Source: Malaya genurostris (taxonomy: Eukaryota > Arthropoda > Insecta > Diptera > Culicidae). Taken from it: a stretch of DNA of 64,000 nt. The translations under genes were made by a program, and so were the position numbers. The notes below the pieces were generated by a model, which worked only from the letters and a program-made list of their open reading frames with translations, was not told the origin of the DNA and searched no databases. The DNA is taken from positions 345,185,879-345,249,878 of the forward strand of contig NC_080571.1 in the NCBI RefSeq assembly GCF_030247185.1, written 5' to 3'. Of the stretch, positions 45,071 to 56,200 are shown piece after piece. Each line of letters begins with the position of its first letter. Position 1 is the first letter of the stretch.

Positions 45071-45770
45071 GCTTCTCTACCATTCTACGATTTCAGTTAG
45101 AGCGATAAACCTTTTCTCATTATCAATCGAGTTCATCTTATAGAAAATAATCTTAGGATCTCAAAATTTTCCCTGGTGTAGTTGTCAATTTCTCGGGCGA
45201 AACGACATAACATGGAATTTCATCCGAACTTCAAACCGTTTTATGGCACTTTTTGTCTTGCTGTCTAACAACAACCTACCTCTAGCATGCTACACGTGGG
45301 ACTGAAACGTTGGCTATAATTTTGCTTCTATTTATAGATTTGCGTGCTTCCAACAGCTTCGCTTTTGCATCGATTGACAAATCAGAGCGATACTTTCCTT
45401 TTGATATATCGCTTACTCCTTCAAAACCGTCGTCTATGGCAGGGAAATCCGATATGCCGGAGATTTTTAGCAGACAAAATAGGACACTGCTCGCTACTAA
45501 TCAAAATTTCAATCATTTATAATTGAAAATACGTGGCTTGATACATTCAAATCGAATCTTAGAAATATTTTTAATCAAATAGTGAAATAATAATAATAAT
45601 TGATACAAAATATACTGAGCTGCAAGTGTTTAAAACCTGACCACATTTCTACGTGTATTTTTCCTTGAGTTTCTAATTTGCACCCCTATATAGTAAATAA
45701 AGATGTGTTCCACATCAAAATCAATTTCACAAAAAATTGATGAAATCTTTATTGGAACCGATAGGACGAT
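45071..45770. other. Non-coding stretch
   Basis: No gene or element is recognised. Confidence 0.35.
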
Positions 45771-46030
45771 CAATATAATTCAATGTTTGAAGATGATTTC
45801 ATGCAATTGTTGGCCAGCCATGCGCAAGGTCCAATTTTGACACCGGCCAACCGGCCGGTATATCACGAATAATGCCACCGGCACATAATCCACACCAAAC
45901 AGTGACTATTTTTTGGGATGTATTGGTATCTCTTTCAATGTTTCTGGCTAGTCCTCACTCCAGATGCGACAATTTTGCTTGTTAACGTAAAAAAAAGGAT
46001 TTTCCTTCAACTTTACCCAGCGCCCATGAA
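45770..46030 (-). pseudogene. Tc1/mariner-superfamily transposase fragment
   Basis: On the minus strand scattered frames read HSWALGKVEG, FFYVNKQNCRIWSED, PETLKEIPIHPKK and TVWCGLCAGGIIRDIP. The NKQNCRIW and VTVWCGLWAGGI-type blocks are characteristic of a transposase group in the Tc1/mariner superfamily in insects. They lie between the first and second catalytic aspartates. Neither aspartate is preserved in this short piece, and several frameshifts are present. It is a remnant only. Confidence 0.65.
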
Positions 46031-47900
46031 TGATTAAATTATAGACCAAACTGAACAGGTTTGACATTGACACAAGACACGATTCCCACATGAGCTGTCA
46101 AAAACAGTGTTGCCAAAAAGATACCAGAGAAAATCTTTTCAATGAAACATGTTCAAGCGAACTCTAGAGCTTTGATAGTTTTAAAAATCGTACGCAAAAC
46201 CAAAAATGAATCATTTGTGGGACGAAGAAGTGTTCCAACAGCTGTTGCTGCTCAGTAATTTTCCATTTTCATTATCATGATTCATTTCAATTTCATCATA
46301 TGTTGAAATTCGGATAATTTCGGAGCCAAAAGTAGCAATTATCGTACTGCTAATATGATGAACCAGCGTAGCTATTCTTAAGCATTGAAGATATTGGGAA
46401 TCGAACAGCAAACAGGTGAAAATTTATAAATATATATACGTTATTTTCGTTCCCTGCGAATGAATCTTGCAAACACAAATCATCGTTCCCTAAATCAACG
46501 TGTGTGGAAACGGAAGAATCACTTCAATGTTAAAACATTGCTGTCCCGCTTCACTGTCCACTGTAACTTTCCAGTGGAATTGTTTCGGGGAACGTCACGA
46601 TCTCTCTAGACGAATTATGAAGTATGGCACTAAACTCAGGCATGCCAGAATCACATGACAAGTTCTGGCACAGCAGCTGATTTTGGACGGTTACTTAAGG
46701 ACACCAAAATCAGAAAATCGTCCATTTCTAAACACTAAACAAAACTCCTAACAAAGGATTGAATCTTTTCGCGAAGCCTAAAATTGACAGCAGCGGAAAT
46801 TTTTCGTACCTGATGCGCACGCCTACTGCGATTTGTTCAATGGAAAAGCAAACAGTGCTTTCTGTTTTTTCGATAGAAATACAATTTCGCTTGCTTATGT
46901 GAAGTTTAGTCATTCGCCGAGGTACCAGCTGGCAATATTTACACTACACTGAGGCAAAATGAGTAGTGAAAATCATAAGGTAAATCTTATGATGCATCAA
47001 AAATCACCAAAATCACAATTTCAATAGATTAATATGAAAAATATACCTCTTTTATAATGTTTATGACTCTGCAATATACATCTCATCTAACACTATTATT
47101 ATTTTCATAGGAATTATTTATGAACTCCACAGTATATGAGAGATGTTATGTTTGTCATAGAAATTTTCGCCCAATGATCCTAAAAATTTCGTATGAATTT
47201 CATAAGGCTTTTTAATGGAATTCCAATTTTCGTGACTTCAAAAAGCAGACTTATGATTCACATACGATATTCCGCTTTTCCTGGTACAAGTAACGGTTGC
47301 GAGTCACTCAGATTTGAAGAAAGTGCATCCACCCTTCTGAAAAGTCTCTCCAACTATGCAAAACGATGACGTGTGCCAAGTGTTATCTAATTCACAGTAT
47401 GTGAAGTCCACAAATTTGCTAGCTATTTCATGAAAAGTCGAAAAGAATCATAAAGTTATGCTCTAAATTGAGCCTCGAACTTTCACGAACATTCAAAGCA
47501 ACACAGGAAATTCCTCTGTCAAGGGTTCTCGGCCTTCCTATAGTTAGTGAAACACGCGAATGCAGGAAGACCTTCCTTGGAAGTGCCTAATTTCCTGCTA
47601 TTCACCCTTTGAACTTCAACTGTGTTTGCTGTTTGGTCGATAGATTGAAGTAGAGGGGGGTCAAATTAGTAACAGAACTAATAACGAACCCTATTCTATA
47701 CAGATTGTGTGCGAAATTATTCACCTTCCTTCAAGTGTGTCATGTCAGTAGAACTTGATGTTGATCTGATTTGTATGAATGGAAACAAAGTTTTTCCATC
47801 ACTTGATACGATTACTGCCACCTATCGAATAAACAAATAAACAAAATATGAGTGACAGGTTTGTTTCAAAACTGCAAACATCAACCTTCACGTTTTTTTT
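46031..47900. other. Non-coding stretch
   Basis: No gene or transposon is recognised. A patch at 46990-47270 has several CATAAG/CTTATG-type words, but I cannot define an element. Confidence 0.35.
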
Positions 47901-49600
47901 CGTAGTCGTAGTAATTACTTTGGAGTTGGCCGTGCGTTTCGTACGAAAAATTGTGCTAATTGTATATACTGAAAATCATCACAAAAGTTGCATAAAAGCT
48001 TTTAATTAGTTACATGTGAGTGTCCAGATCATAAACTATTGTTTCTCAATGCTCGTGGACAGAAGACGAAGAAGAGAAAAACCCGACTGTGGAACTTCCA
48101 CAGAGATGAATTGACGATGGGTGCAAAGGCTAACACTACAGTAACAACAATGCGATATAATTGGAACTCACTTTGGTGTGGGGAATCGGTCCAGACTTTT
48201 CTTGCTGCTTTTCCTGCGTCGCAAAATTCGCTTTCCGGTCGCCTTCACTTTCATCTCCAGCGAGCTGCCGCAGTGGGTTCCGATCTTACTGCGGTTGTTG
48301 GGCAGGAATTTTCGAATCGCCTCTGGTAGAAGAGTCCGATTTCCGTTTTGGTCGGTTCGGTAGGTTTTTTTTTTGTTGTTGCGGTCACGGTCGACGTCGG
48401 CGTCGGCGTCGTCGGTGGAGACGGTTGGTATTTCGTACGGATTGTCGGTTTGTTTGAACACGAAATCGAGAACACATTCACGAAAACGGCGATGAAGTTA
48501 CAGGCGTTCCGAGGTTTTCAGGATATACAAAAAAGTATTTGTTATTTTTTTTCTGTTGCAAACGATGACACTGTGTACTACATTTTTTTTCGTATCATTC
48601 AAGATTTACTATTGTCACGGATACAGATTTGTGTATGATTTCCATTTTATGACATTCACTAAAAGATTTTTTTTCTGTGAACGGTGAAGCGCAAAATAGC
48701 GGGAACCGGTGATCTGTGCGACAACTACGACAAAAAGTTAATCCAAACTAGCACTCTACGTTCGACACTACACGGTTTCGGTGGCAACTACTTCAATTTC
48801 ACTAAGTGCACTAACCACAAATCATGAATAAACTAGAAGATATTATATTCGAGTAATCACCAAGACCAATCGCTCCAAGATTCACCTAACAAAGATTTGC
48901 TTTATGCACTGGCAGGTCTCTACTTCTGTTGCTCTCCTCCCCCAGTAGGCTGCGACGTACCTCGACACGTGGAAGTGTATCCGTAGCAACGCGTGTCGTG
49001 CCGGCAGCCCGAAATCAAACTCAAAGATCTACCGTTGCCAAAGCACGTTCGCGAAATGATCACGCAACGATTCTTATTGCTGCCAATTCCCGGTGAAGTT
49101 ATTCAGTCTTCGAACGGCACCCAACCTGCAGCAGCAGCAGCAGCAACGGTAGCAAGCAAATCATTGAAAAAAATACTCAATTTACTGTGTTTACTACTGC
49201 CACTCGAAACCGACTGGCTGACCGATCGACCGACCAACCGACCGGTTGCCCGTCTGTCCGCAGGACCGATCGATAGCGCGCGCGGACTTAACAACAATGG
49301 AAATAGTGAATGAATGAATGAATAAAAGAAAGAAACAGAACGCGCGACGATCTGCTTCTGAGCTTCTGAGAAGAAAAACTCTGCCGTCCGAATGCGTCCG
49401 AGTATTTCGCTGCGACGGGGATTGTTGTCGTGGTACGCTCACTCCACTCGGGACTGGATGCCGTCGAGAATTGACAGAGTTTCCAATTCTTTGTACCATT
49501 TAATCTGCATCCCCAGTGCCAGAGCGCGCGTCCGTCCGCAGTGGGAGTGTAGCGGTGGGTAAAAAGGTGGGTTTAGAAAAAAAAAATAACTTGGAAGGGT
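47900..49600. other. GC-richer island, possible promoter or untranslated exon region
   Basis: Compared with its surroundings this region is richer in G, C and CpG and carries simple runs: GACGTCGGCGTCGGCGTCGT near 48390, CAGCAGCAGCAGCAGCA near 49132, and GACCGACC-like repeats near 49220. Several short frames are open on both strands (for example minus 48168-48461, ending beside an AAAGTGAGT splice-donor-like site), but none begins with a convincing ATG and none is recognisable. A promoter or first exon of a host gene outside the window is possible. I cannot support a coding call. Confidence 0.35.
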
Positions 49601-50087
49601 AAACTCTTTTCTTTCGCATATTTTAGCGGACTGTCAACTCTCAATGTAAAGGCACTGAATTTCTTATCATATTCATGGATTTTTCCCATGGAGATAAATT
49701 CATTGAAAATATTTCTTGGGTCAGCTCCTTTTGAAGTCAGTTATGAATTGAAATGGAAAGGGTAAAATTTGCGTTATATGCTCTGTTCAATTCACTACAG
49801 CAATTTGTAGAACAGCTTCTAAAGTTTAGAGCTCGCTTTAAGTTAACATTAAAGTTTTTTAGACCACTTTCGCGAAGCAACGGACATGAATTGATTTTCA
49901 GCTATCGAAAATTCAGTGCCTGCTTTGATTTGAAAGAGTCAAAAAATGATGCCAGGTCCACGGTTCCAAACATTCACGGTCAGTAATATGCTTGGTTAAC
50001 ACTGAATATTTGAATAAAATAGCGTCATTCGATCAATTGCTTTTGACAGATTTGACAGTCTTGGAACGCGAACAAACTGCATATTCG
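49601..50087. other. Non-coding stretch
   Basis: Nothing recognised. Confidence 0.35.
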
Positions 50088-50300
50088 TTAACACTCCTAA
50101 TACCAAGCCTCAAAAAAAGTTGGAACGGTAACTTTGAGCTACCATAGCTCAGTTGTTACTTGACCAATTTTGATAAATTTTGCACCCTCGAATTTTGTGA
50201 AGTGGGTAGATTATTTTAAGTATATTATTATTGACGCAAATTTGTTAGTCAACCGATCTTCAAAATTTGTTCATCATTGGAAAGGTAGTACTTGCAGAAA
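50088..50300 (-). repeat. Dispersed repeat D, copy 2
   Basis: Inverted relative to 44750-45070. It begins ACACTCCTAATACCAAGCCT and contains GTTGGAACGGTAACTTTGAG, CAGTTGTTACTTGACC and GTCAACCGATCTTC. Confidence 0.75.
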
Positions 50301-51216
50301 TAAAATGCACTAAAAGAAACGAGAATATATATGAATTTTTTTTTTTTGACATGTTTGTGTATAACTCAAAAAAATAAGCGATGACATGTACATTTTTTTG
50401 ATTCAAAATATTGGAATCATTACCAGAAACAATGTATTGATGATCAAAATTATATATCCGTTCAAAGAATCTCAAGAAATTTGGTACAAATACAGAGAAT
50501 TTCTATTATTGGGAAAATTTTGCCAAACAACATGAAATCTAAACTTTTAAATTTTATGACATATATTTATTTATCATTTCAGTTGGAAATTTATTATGAA
50601 CAAAATTTACAAAAAAACTGAAACTTGAATTTCACCGAAAATTTTAAAAATTTTAGTAAATAACCTAAAACTCTAAAAATAGTTATATTTTTGTTTTGGA
50701 CAAACGATCTAAACAATTTTTATGCACAACCCAAACGCAATTCATAACTACTAGAATTCTGATTTTGTTTTAGGTTTGCCGTAGAATCTCAAAAAATAGG
50801 TAAAAGATCGGAAATTTTAAAATTTCCGAGTTAAATTGCATTGCACAGTGGTCCGGATCGACAATTTAGGGGGACAAAAACATTTGTGGCTTAACCTTAC
50901 ACTTTAGAGCTATGATGTCTTCAAAACAAATGATCAGTGAAGATAAGCCATATGTCGATGTACATGATATTAGGGTGGCTCTTATTATGAAGGTGATCCA
51001 AAACTTATTTTCCGGATGTATTGAGATAGAGGACTGCATTCTTCGACAAAATTGTAGATAAACTTATATCGAGCAGCTTTGCTGAGGACACCATAGTAGT
51101 ATCTGCAACGGTTTTAGTGTTACAGCTATTTTTAAAGAGCAACTTAGGGTGTTCCTCAAAACATCAGATTTTTTGCTCTAGCATTTATATTTTTCTCTTT
51201 TCGCATTCTAGGTATC
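50301..51216. other. Non-coding stretch
   Basis: Strongly AT-rich. No gene is recognised. It ends at the TA target site of the mariner at 51219. Confidence 0.35.
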
Positions 51217-51397
51217 TAACAGATCGGCTGAAAAGTTCGTATCGTTTCTATGAGAGGGCGCCACTAGAATTAAATCCATACCATTTTCAGTTAGTACCAA
51301 CCTTCAAAAGATACGTGTATAAATTTGACAGCTGTCTGATTATTAGATGGTGAGATATTGCATTTTGAGTGAAGCTACTTTTGTTATTGTGAAAAAA

Positions 51398-52062
51398 ATG
51401 GAAAAAAGGAATTTCGTGTGTTGATGAAACACTACTTTTTGATGAAAAAAAGTGCCGCCGATACCAAAAAATGGCTTGATGAGTGTTATCCAGACTCTGC
51501 ACCGGGCGAAGCAACAATTCGTAAGTGGTTTGCAAAATTTCGTACTGGACATATGAGCACCGAAGACGATGAACGCAGTGGACGTCCAAAAGAGGCTGTT
51601 ACCGATGAAAACGTGAAAAAAATCCACAAAATGATTTTCAATGACCGTAAAGTGAAGTTGATCGAGATATCTGACACCCTGAAGATATCAAAGGAACGTG
51701 TTGGACATATTATTCACGAATATTTGGATATGAGAAAGCTTTGTGCAAAATGAGTGCCGCGTGAGCTCACAATCGATCAAAAACAACAACGAATTGATGA
51801 TTCTGAGCAGTGTTTGGAGCTGTTATATCGAAATAAAACCGATTTTTTTCGTCGATATATAACAATGGACGAAACATGGCTCCATCACTTCACTCCGGAG
51901 TCCAATCGACAGTCAGCTGAGTGGACTGCACGCGATGAACCGAACCCAAAGCGTGGAAAGACTCAACAATCGGCCGGTAAGGTTATGGCGTCTGTATTTT
52001 GGGATTCGCATGGTATAATTTTCATCGACTACCTTGAAAAGGGAAAAACCATCAACAGTGAC
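51398..52062 (+). pseudogene. Mariner transposase, 5' part
   Basis: The likely start ATG is at 51398, but the frame breaks at once. The good frame is picked up from 51418: HYFLMKKSAADTKKWLDECY, then TIRKWFAKFRTGHMSTEDDE (first helix-turn-helix region), IEISDTLKISKERVGHIIHE and an in-frame TGA at 51751 where relatives have tryptophan. After it come VPRELTIDQKQQRIDDSEQC, the first catalytic aspartate in ITMDETWLHHFTPES, KVMASVFWDSHGIIFIDYL and EKGKTIN. The reading continues artificially into the BEL LTR. The function would have been cut-and-paste transposition of the element. The early frame break and the stop predate or are independent of the insertion. Confidence 0.92.
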
Positions 52063-52405
52063 TGTTACGTACAACTCCGCTGGGCCGTTCAACGTCACCA
52101 ACCGATAACACTTCATCTGGCAACACTCGATACGTGGAAGACAATCAGTCAAATAACAACGGAAAAGGCGAAGAAAAAGTAGATCGAGAAGAAGTAAAGT
52201 TGATAAGTCGCATTTGTTGAAGAATTATATTGCTATCGAATACTGTAAAATAGAACTGAATTCCAATCTTTAGGAGGTTGCAAGATAGGACACCAATTAA
52301 TGTAAGCAAACAGATAAATTGAATTTGAACGTTTAAATAATAATATTTTTGCAGCTTTGATCTGCTATCACCTGATCCAAAGAGTGTTCTTTCACGTTCC
52401 GAACA
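52063..52405 (+). repeat. 5' LTR of the BEL element, 343 bp, shortened
   Basis: This is identical to the 3' LTR except for three substitutions (GTCACC/GTTACC, AATCAG/AATCTG, ATCTGC/ATCTCC) and a missing 206-bp segment at 52204/52205. The missing piece corresponds to 59630-59835 and is bordered by GAT at both ends in the longer LTR, typical of deletion between microhomologies. It does not have GT-AG limits, so it is not a spliced intron. The end reads CGTTCCGAACA. Confidence 0.93.
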
Positions 52406-52446
52406 TAAATCAAAGATTAATTGTTCAATTGGAATACCCTTTAGAG

Positions 52447-53217
52447 ATGGAAGATTCATCCGCTGATAATCATTGCATGCTCTGCCAAGACCCGGACGGA
52501 GCAGATAATATGGTACAATGTGATACCTGCTCGTTGTGGACTCATTTTCGCTGCGCTGGTGTTACCGATGAAATTGAAAATTGTTCATGGCATTGTGCTA
52601 AATGCTCAAATCAATTGCGCTTGCCAAAGCAAACTAAAAAATCTATAAAAAAGGGAGTTTCCAAAAGCGACGGCGGATCCGTAAGAAGTACAGTGTCAGC
52701 ATTGAATGCGTCACTGCGACAGTTGGAAGAAGAACACTTAATGAAAGAAAAGGTACAGGATGAGGAATACCTGTTACGGGAAAAGGGTTTGGAATTGGAG
52801 CGTATGCTTAAAGAAAAGGAGCTGTTACACGAAAAGCAGATTCAGGAAAAGAAGAGAAAACTGGATCGAGAGATCCAAGATCGTTTATTGGAACATGAGC
52901 AAGAAATGTTTGAAAAACGCCTGGCGGATGAGGCCGCGTTTCAAAAAAGGCGACAAAATTTGCATGAACAGTTTCAGATACGCATGAAAACTGTAAGGAA
53001 ACTTTCTGCTGGCGAGGGAGCCGTGGGGGGTGTCTCGGATAAGAATAACGACAAAGAGCTATCCAGCAAGAAGAAAGTTCAGCTCTGGTTGAGTGATCAA
53101 AATGAGTCTCAGGAAAGGGAAGGTAAAGATGAAATTAATGATACGAAAGGAAAATTTTCGGAAAAAAAGATTGGGAAATTAGAAAGCAGAGTACGTTATC
53201 GGAAATCATTAAATTAA
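52447..53217 (+). CDS. Gag-like protein with N-terminal PHD finger and coiled coil
   Basis: I take the ATG at 52447 as the start because the longer frame has no ATG upstream. Residues 10-52 form a PHD finger with the full C4HC3 set: CMLC, CDTC, H-x2-C in HFRC, and CAKC, with the W of SLWTHF. A lysine-rich stretch follows (KQTKKSIKKG), then a long charged region of about 100 residues rich in E, K, L and R (LRQLEEEHLMKEKVQDEEYL, EKRLADEAAFQKRRQNLHEQ), which should form a coiled coil. In BEL elements the Gag region builds the particle. A PHD finger usually binds modified histone H3 tails. The frame ends at 53217 because pol is in the -1 frame (see findings). Confidence 0.85.
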   Translation: MEDSSADNHCMLCQDPDGADNMVQCDTCSLWTHFRCAGVTDEIENCSWHCAKCSNQLRLPKQTKKSIKKGVSKSDGGSVRSTVSALNASLRQLEEEHLMKEKVQDEEYLLREKGLELERMLKEKELLHEKQIQEKKRKLDREIQDRLLEHEQEMFEKRLADEAAFQKRRQNLHEQFQIRMKTVRKLSAGEGAVGGVSDKNNDKELSSKKKVQLWLSDQNESQEREGKDEINDTKGKFSEKKIGKLESRVRYRKSLN

Positions 53218-56200
53218 TAGAGGAAAATGATGCAAACACGAGTCAGTCCGACGAAGAGGATAAGGACGACGAAAGGTTGATGGAAGAAAACGAGCAAAAC
53301 GGGCTGGGGCAGAAAACTAAATGGCCTCTGGACATACCAGAGAATGACGTATTTAGCAAGGAAGAACTTGAAAGATTCGCGAAATTATTGAAGATTCATA
53401 AAAGGGCTGGACAGGCAGGCCCTAGTATTACGAAAGAGCAACTAGCTGCACGCCAAGCTATATCCAAACATTTACCTACATTTAGAGGAGAACCGGAAGT
53501 TTGGCCTATGTTTATCAGCAGTCTGGAGTATACCACCAAGGCCTGTGGTTTTACTAATTTAAAAAACCTGAAACGCCTGCAGGATAGTTTACAGGGAGAT
53601 GCACTAGAGGCAGTGAAAAGTCGGCTTCTTTTACCCGAATCCGTACCAGACGTCATTAACGATCTGCGGGACTTATTTGGAAAGCCCGAAAAGTTATTGA
53701 AAAGTCTGCTTATGAAAGTTCGCAAAGCACAGGCACCGAGAGTGGATCTACTAAATACATTTGTTCATTTTGGAATAACCGTAAAACAGCTATGTGACCA
53801 TCTTGAGGCGGCGAAGATGTCCGATCATCTCAATAATCCCATGCTGGTGCAGGAAATAGTAGACAAGCTTCCTCCAAGCTATAAGCTAGATTGGGTCCGT
53901 TTCAGACGAAATAAGGATGGCACACCCCTTCGAATTTTCACAAATTTCATGAACGGTATAGTCTCTGATGTCTCTGAGATATCGGAATTATCGCCAGGCG
54001 AATCGAATGAAGTATCCCGTTTTAATAAAATGCGCCCGAAGAGAGAATTCATGCATATGCATACCTCAATGACGGAAGGAAAGGACCCGTACTCGTATAA
54101 GAAAACTAGTCTATTTTGTTGGTTTTGCAAAAATGCCGATCACAAAATACGATTCTGCGAAGACTTCAAGCGATTGAAAGTCCCGGAGCGCTGGACGGTA
54201 GCAGAACAGTTTAATTTGTGTACACTTTGTTTGAACAATCATGGAAGGAGTAGATGCAATTTCAAGCTACGATGCAATGTAGGCGCCTGTCAAGGGAATC
54301 ATCATCCACTGCTCCACCGCTCTATCGAACCAGTACCGATGCTGGAAGCTGAATGTAATACTCATACTCGCCTAAACCGTTCGGTAATATTCCGCATGCT
54401 GCCGATTACCATCCACGGGGATAGCGTCAAACTAGATGTCTTGGCGTTTTTGGACGAAGGATCCTCGGTCACCCTGGTAGAAGAAGATGTAGCTGATCAG
54501 TTAAAGCTAAAAGGGCATCTTGAACCCTTGATTGTTACCTGGACTGGAAATGTCAAACGCTATGAGGACCATTCGAGGAAGGTTGATTTTACGGTGTCCG
54601 CGAGTGGATCAACTGAAGAATTCCCGTTGCTAAATGCGCGCACGGTCAAACAGCTCGTATTGCCAAAACAGGAGGTGAAATTCCAGGAAATCGCTGAAAG
54701 GTATCCTCATCTACGGGACCTACCAGTTAGCGACCACGCCCTCGAAGAACCAAAGATAATGATTGGATTAGACAATTTACACATATTCGCACCAACGGAA
54801 TCACGAATTGGTGAAGTGGGCGAACCAATCGCAGTGAAGTCGAAGCTAGGGTGGACTGTGTATGGACCATTGAAACAAACTACGGCTCAGCACATGTATG
54901 CTAATATGCACGATTCACCAGTGGTTAGCAATCAGGAGCTCCATAATATTTTGCGAAATCAATTCGTGCTGGATGAAGCTGGAATCTCGGGCGTAATGCC
55001 GGAACCAATCGAAATCGAACGAGCTAGAACTATTCTAAAACGTACCACTAAGCGAATAGGATATCGATTCGAAACTGGCCTGCTTTGGCGTACAGATCTT
55101 CGACGATTTCCGGACAGCTACCCGATGGCTGAAAGACGAATGAAAGCATTGGAAAGAAAGTTGGCGAAGGATCCGGATCTATTATCCCAAGTAGATCAGC
55201 AAATAAGAGACTACGAAGCTAAAGGTTACACGCACAAAATAACTGATAAAGAGCTGTTTGAAACCGATCCGTCGAAGGTTTGGTACCTCCCGTTAAATGT
55301 AATACGGAATCCCCGAAAACCAAAAAAACTACGCCTGGTATGGGATGCAGCAGCGACAGTGCAAGGAATATCGCTGAATTCGGAACTATTGACGGGACCT
55401 GATATGTCAACGTCTCTTCCCGGAGTGATTCAACGCTTCCGAGAGCGGCGTTACGGTTTTGGAGGTGATATCAAGGAAATGTATCATCAGCTTCGAATCA
55501 AATCTGAGGACAAACAAGCTCAGCGGTTCCTGTATCGTTTTGACTCCTCAGGGCCATCGCATAGATACGTGATGGACGTAGCAACGTTCGGCTCAACGTG
55601 CTCACCCTGCTCAGCTCAGTTCGTGAAAAACAAGAACGCCGAAGAGTTTGCAGAACTGTATCCGGATGCCGTGACAGCAATTATCAAAAAACATTACGTC
55701 GACGATTATTTCGATAGCGTTGAAACTATCGATGAAGCGGTTAAGCGAGCACGCGAAGTAAAGTTTATTCATTCTCAAGGAGGATTTGAAATCCGGAGCT
55801 GGGTCTCTAATTCCAAAGACTTTCTACGAGAAATGGGAGAGCAACACTCAAACCAATCCATACACTTTCACCAGAACAAAGACACTGAAATTGAAAGGGT
55901 TCTGGGTATAGTGTGGGATCCAGAAAGGGACGTTTTCTGCTTCTCGGCAACGCCGCCAGCGAAGGTGCAGGCTATACTCCAGAGCTTGGAACGTCCATCA
56001 AAAAGGGTCGTTCTCAGTTGTGTGATGGCTATGTTCGATCCTCTGGGCCTTCTTGCACCATTCACGATCATGGGAAGAATGCTCGTGCAGAATTTGTGGC
56101 GAACTGGTTGTGAGTGGGATGATCCGATTGACGATGAGTCGTTCGAAAAATGGATAAAATGGACGAACATGTTAACGGCGGTCGCAAAAATCCAAATTCC

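Noticed and set aside
48168..48461. Host coding exon on the minus strand
   Set aside because: The frame lacks an ATG back to an upstream stop and no acceptor is evident. Only the donor-like end is suggestive, so it is kept as part of the GC-rich island and not called as a gene.
48993..49313. Poly-alanine containing protein
   Set aside because: The frame has no ATG start near its 5' end. The alanine run is a CAG/GCA repeat read in one frame.
52406..52446. Primer-binding site after the 5' LTR
   Set aside because: The bases directly after the LTR do not clearly match a tRNA 3' end. TGG appears only about 26 bases on, so I do not call it.
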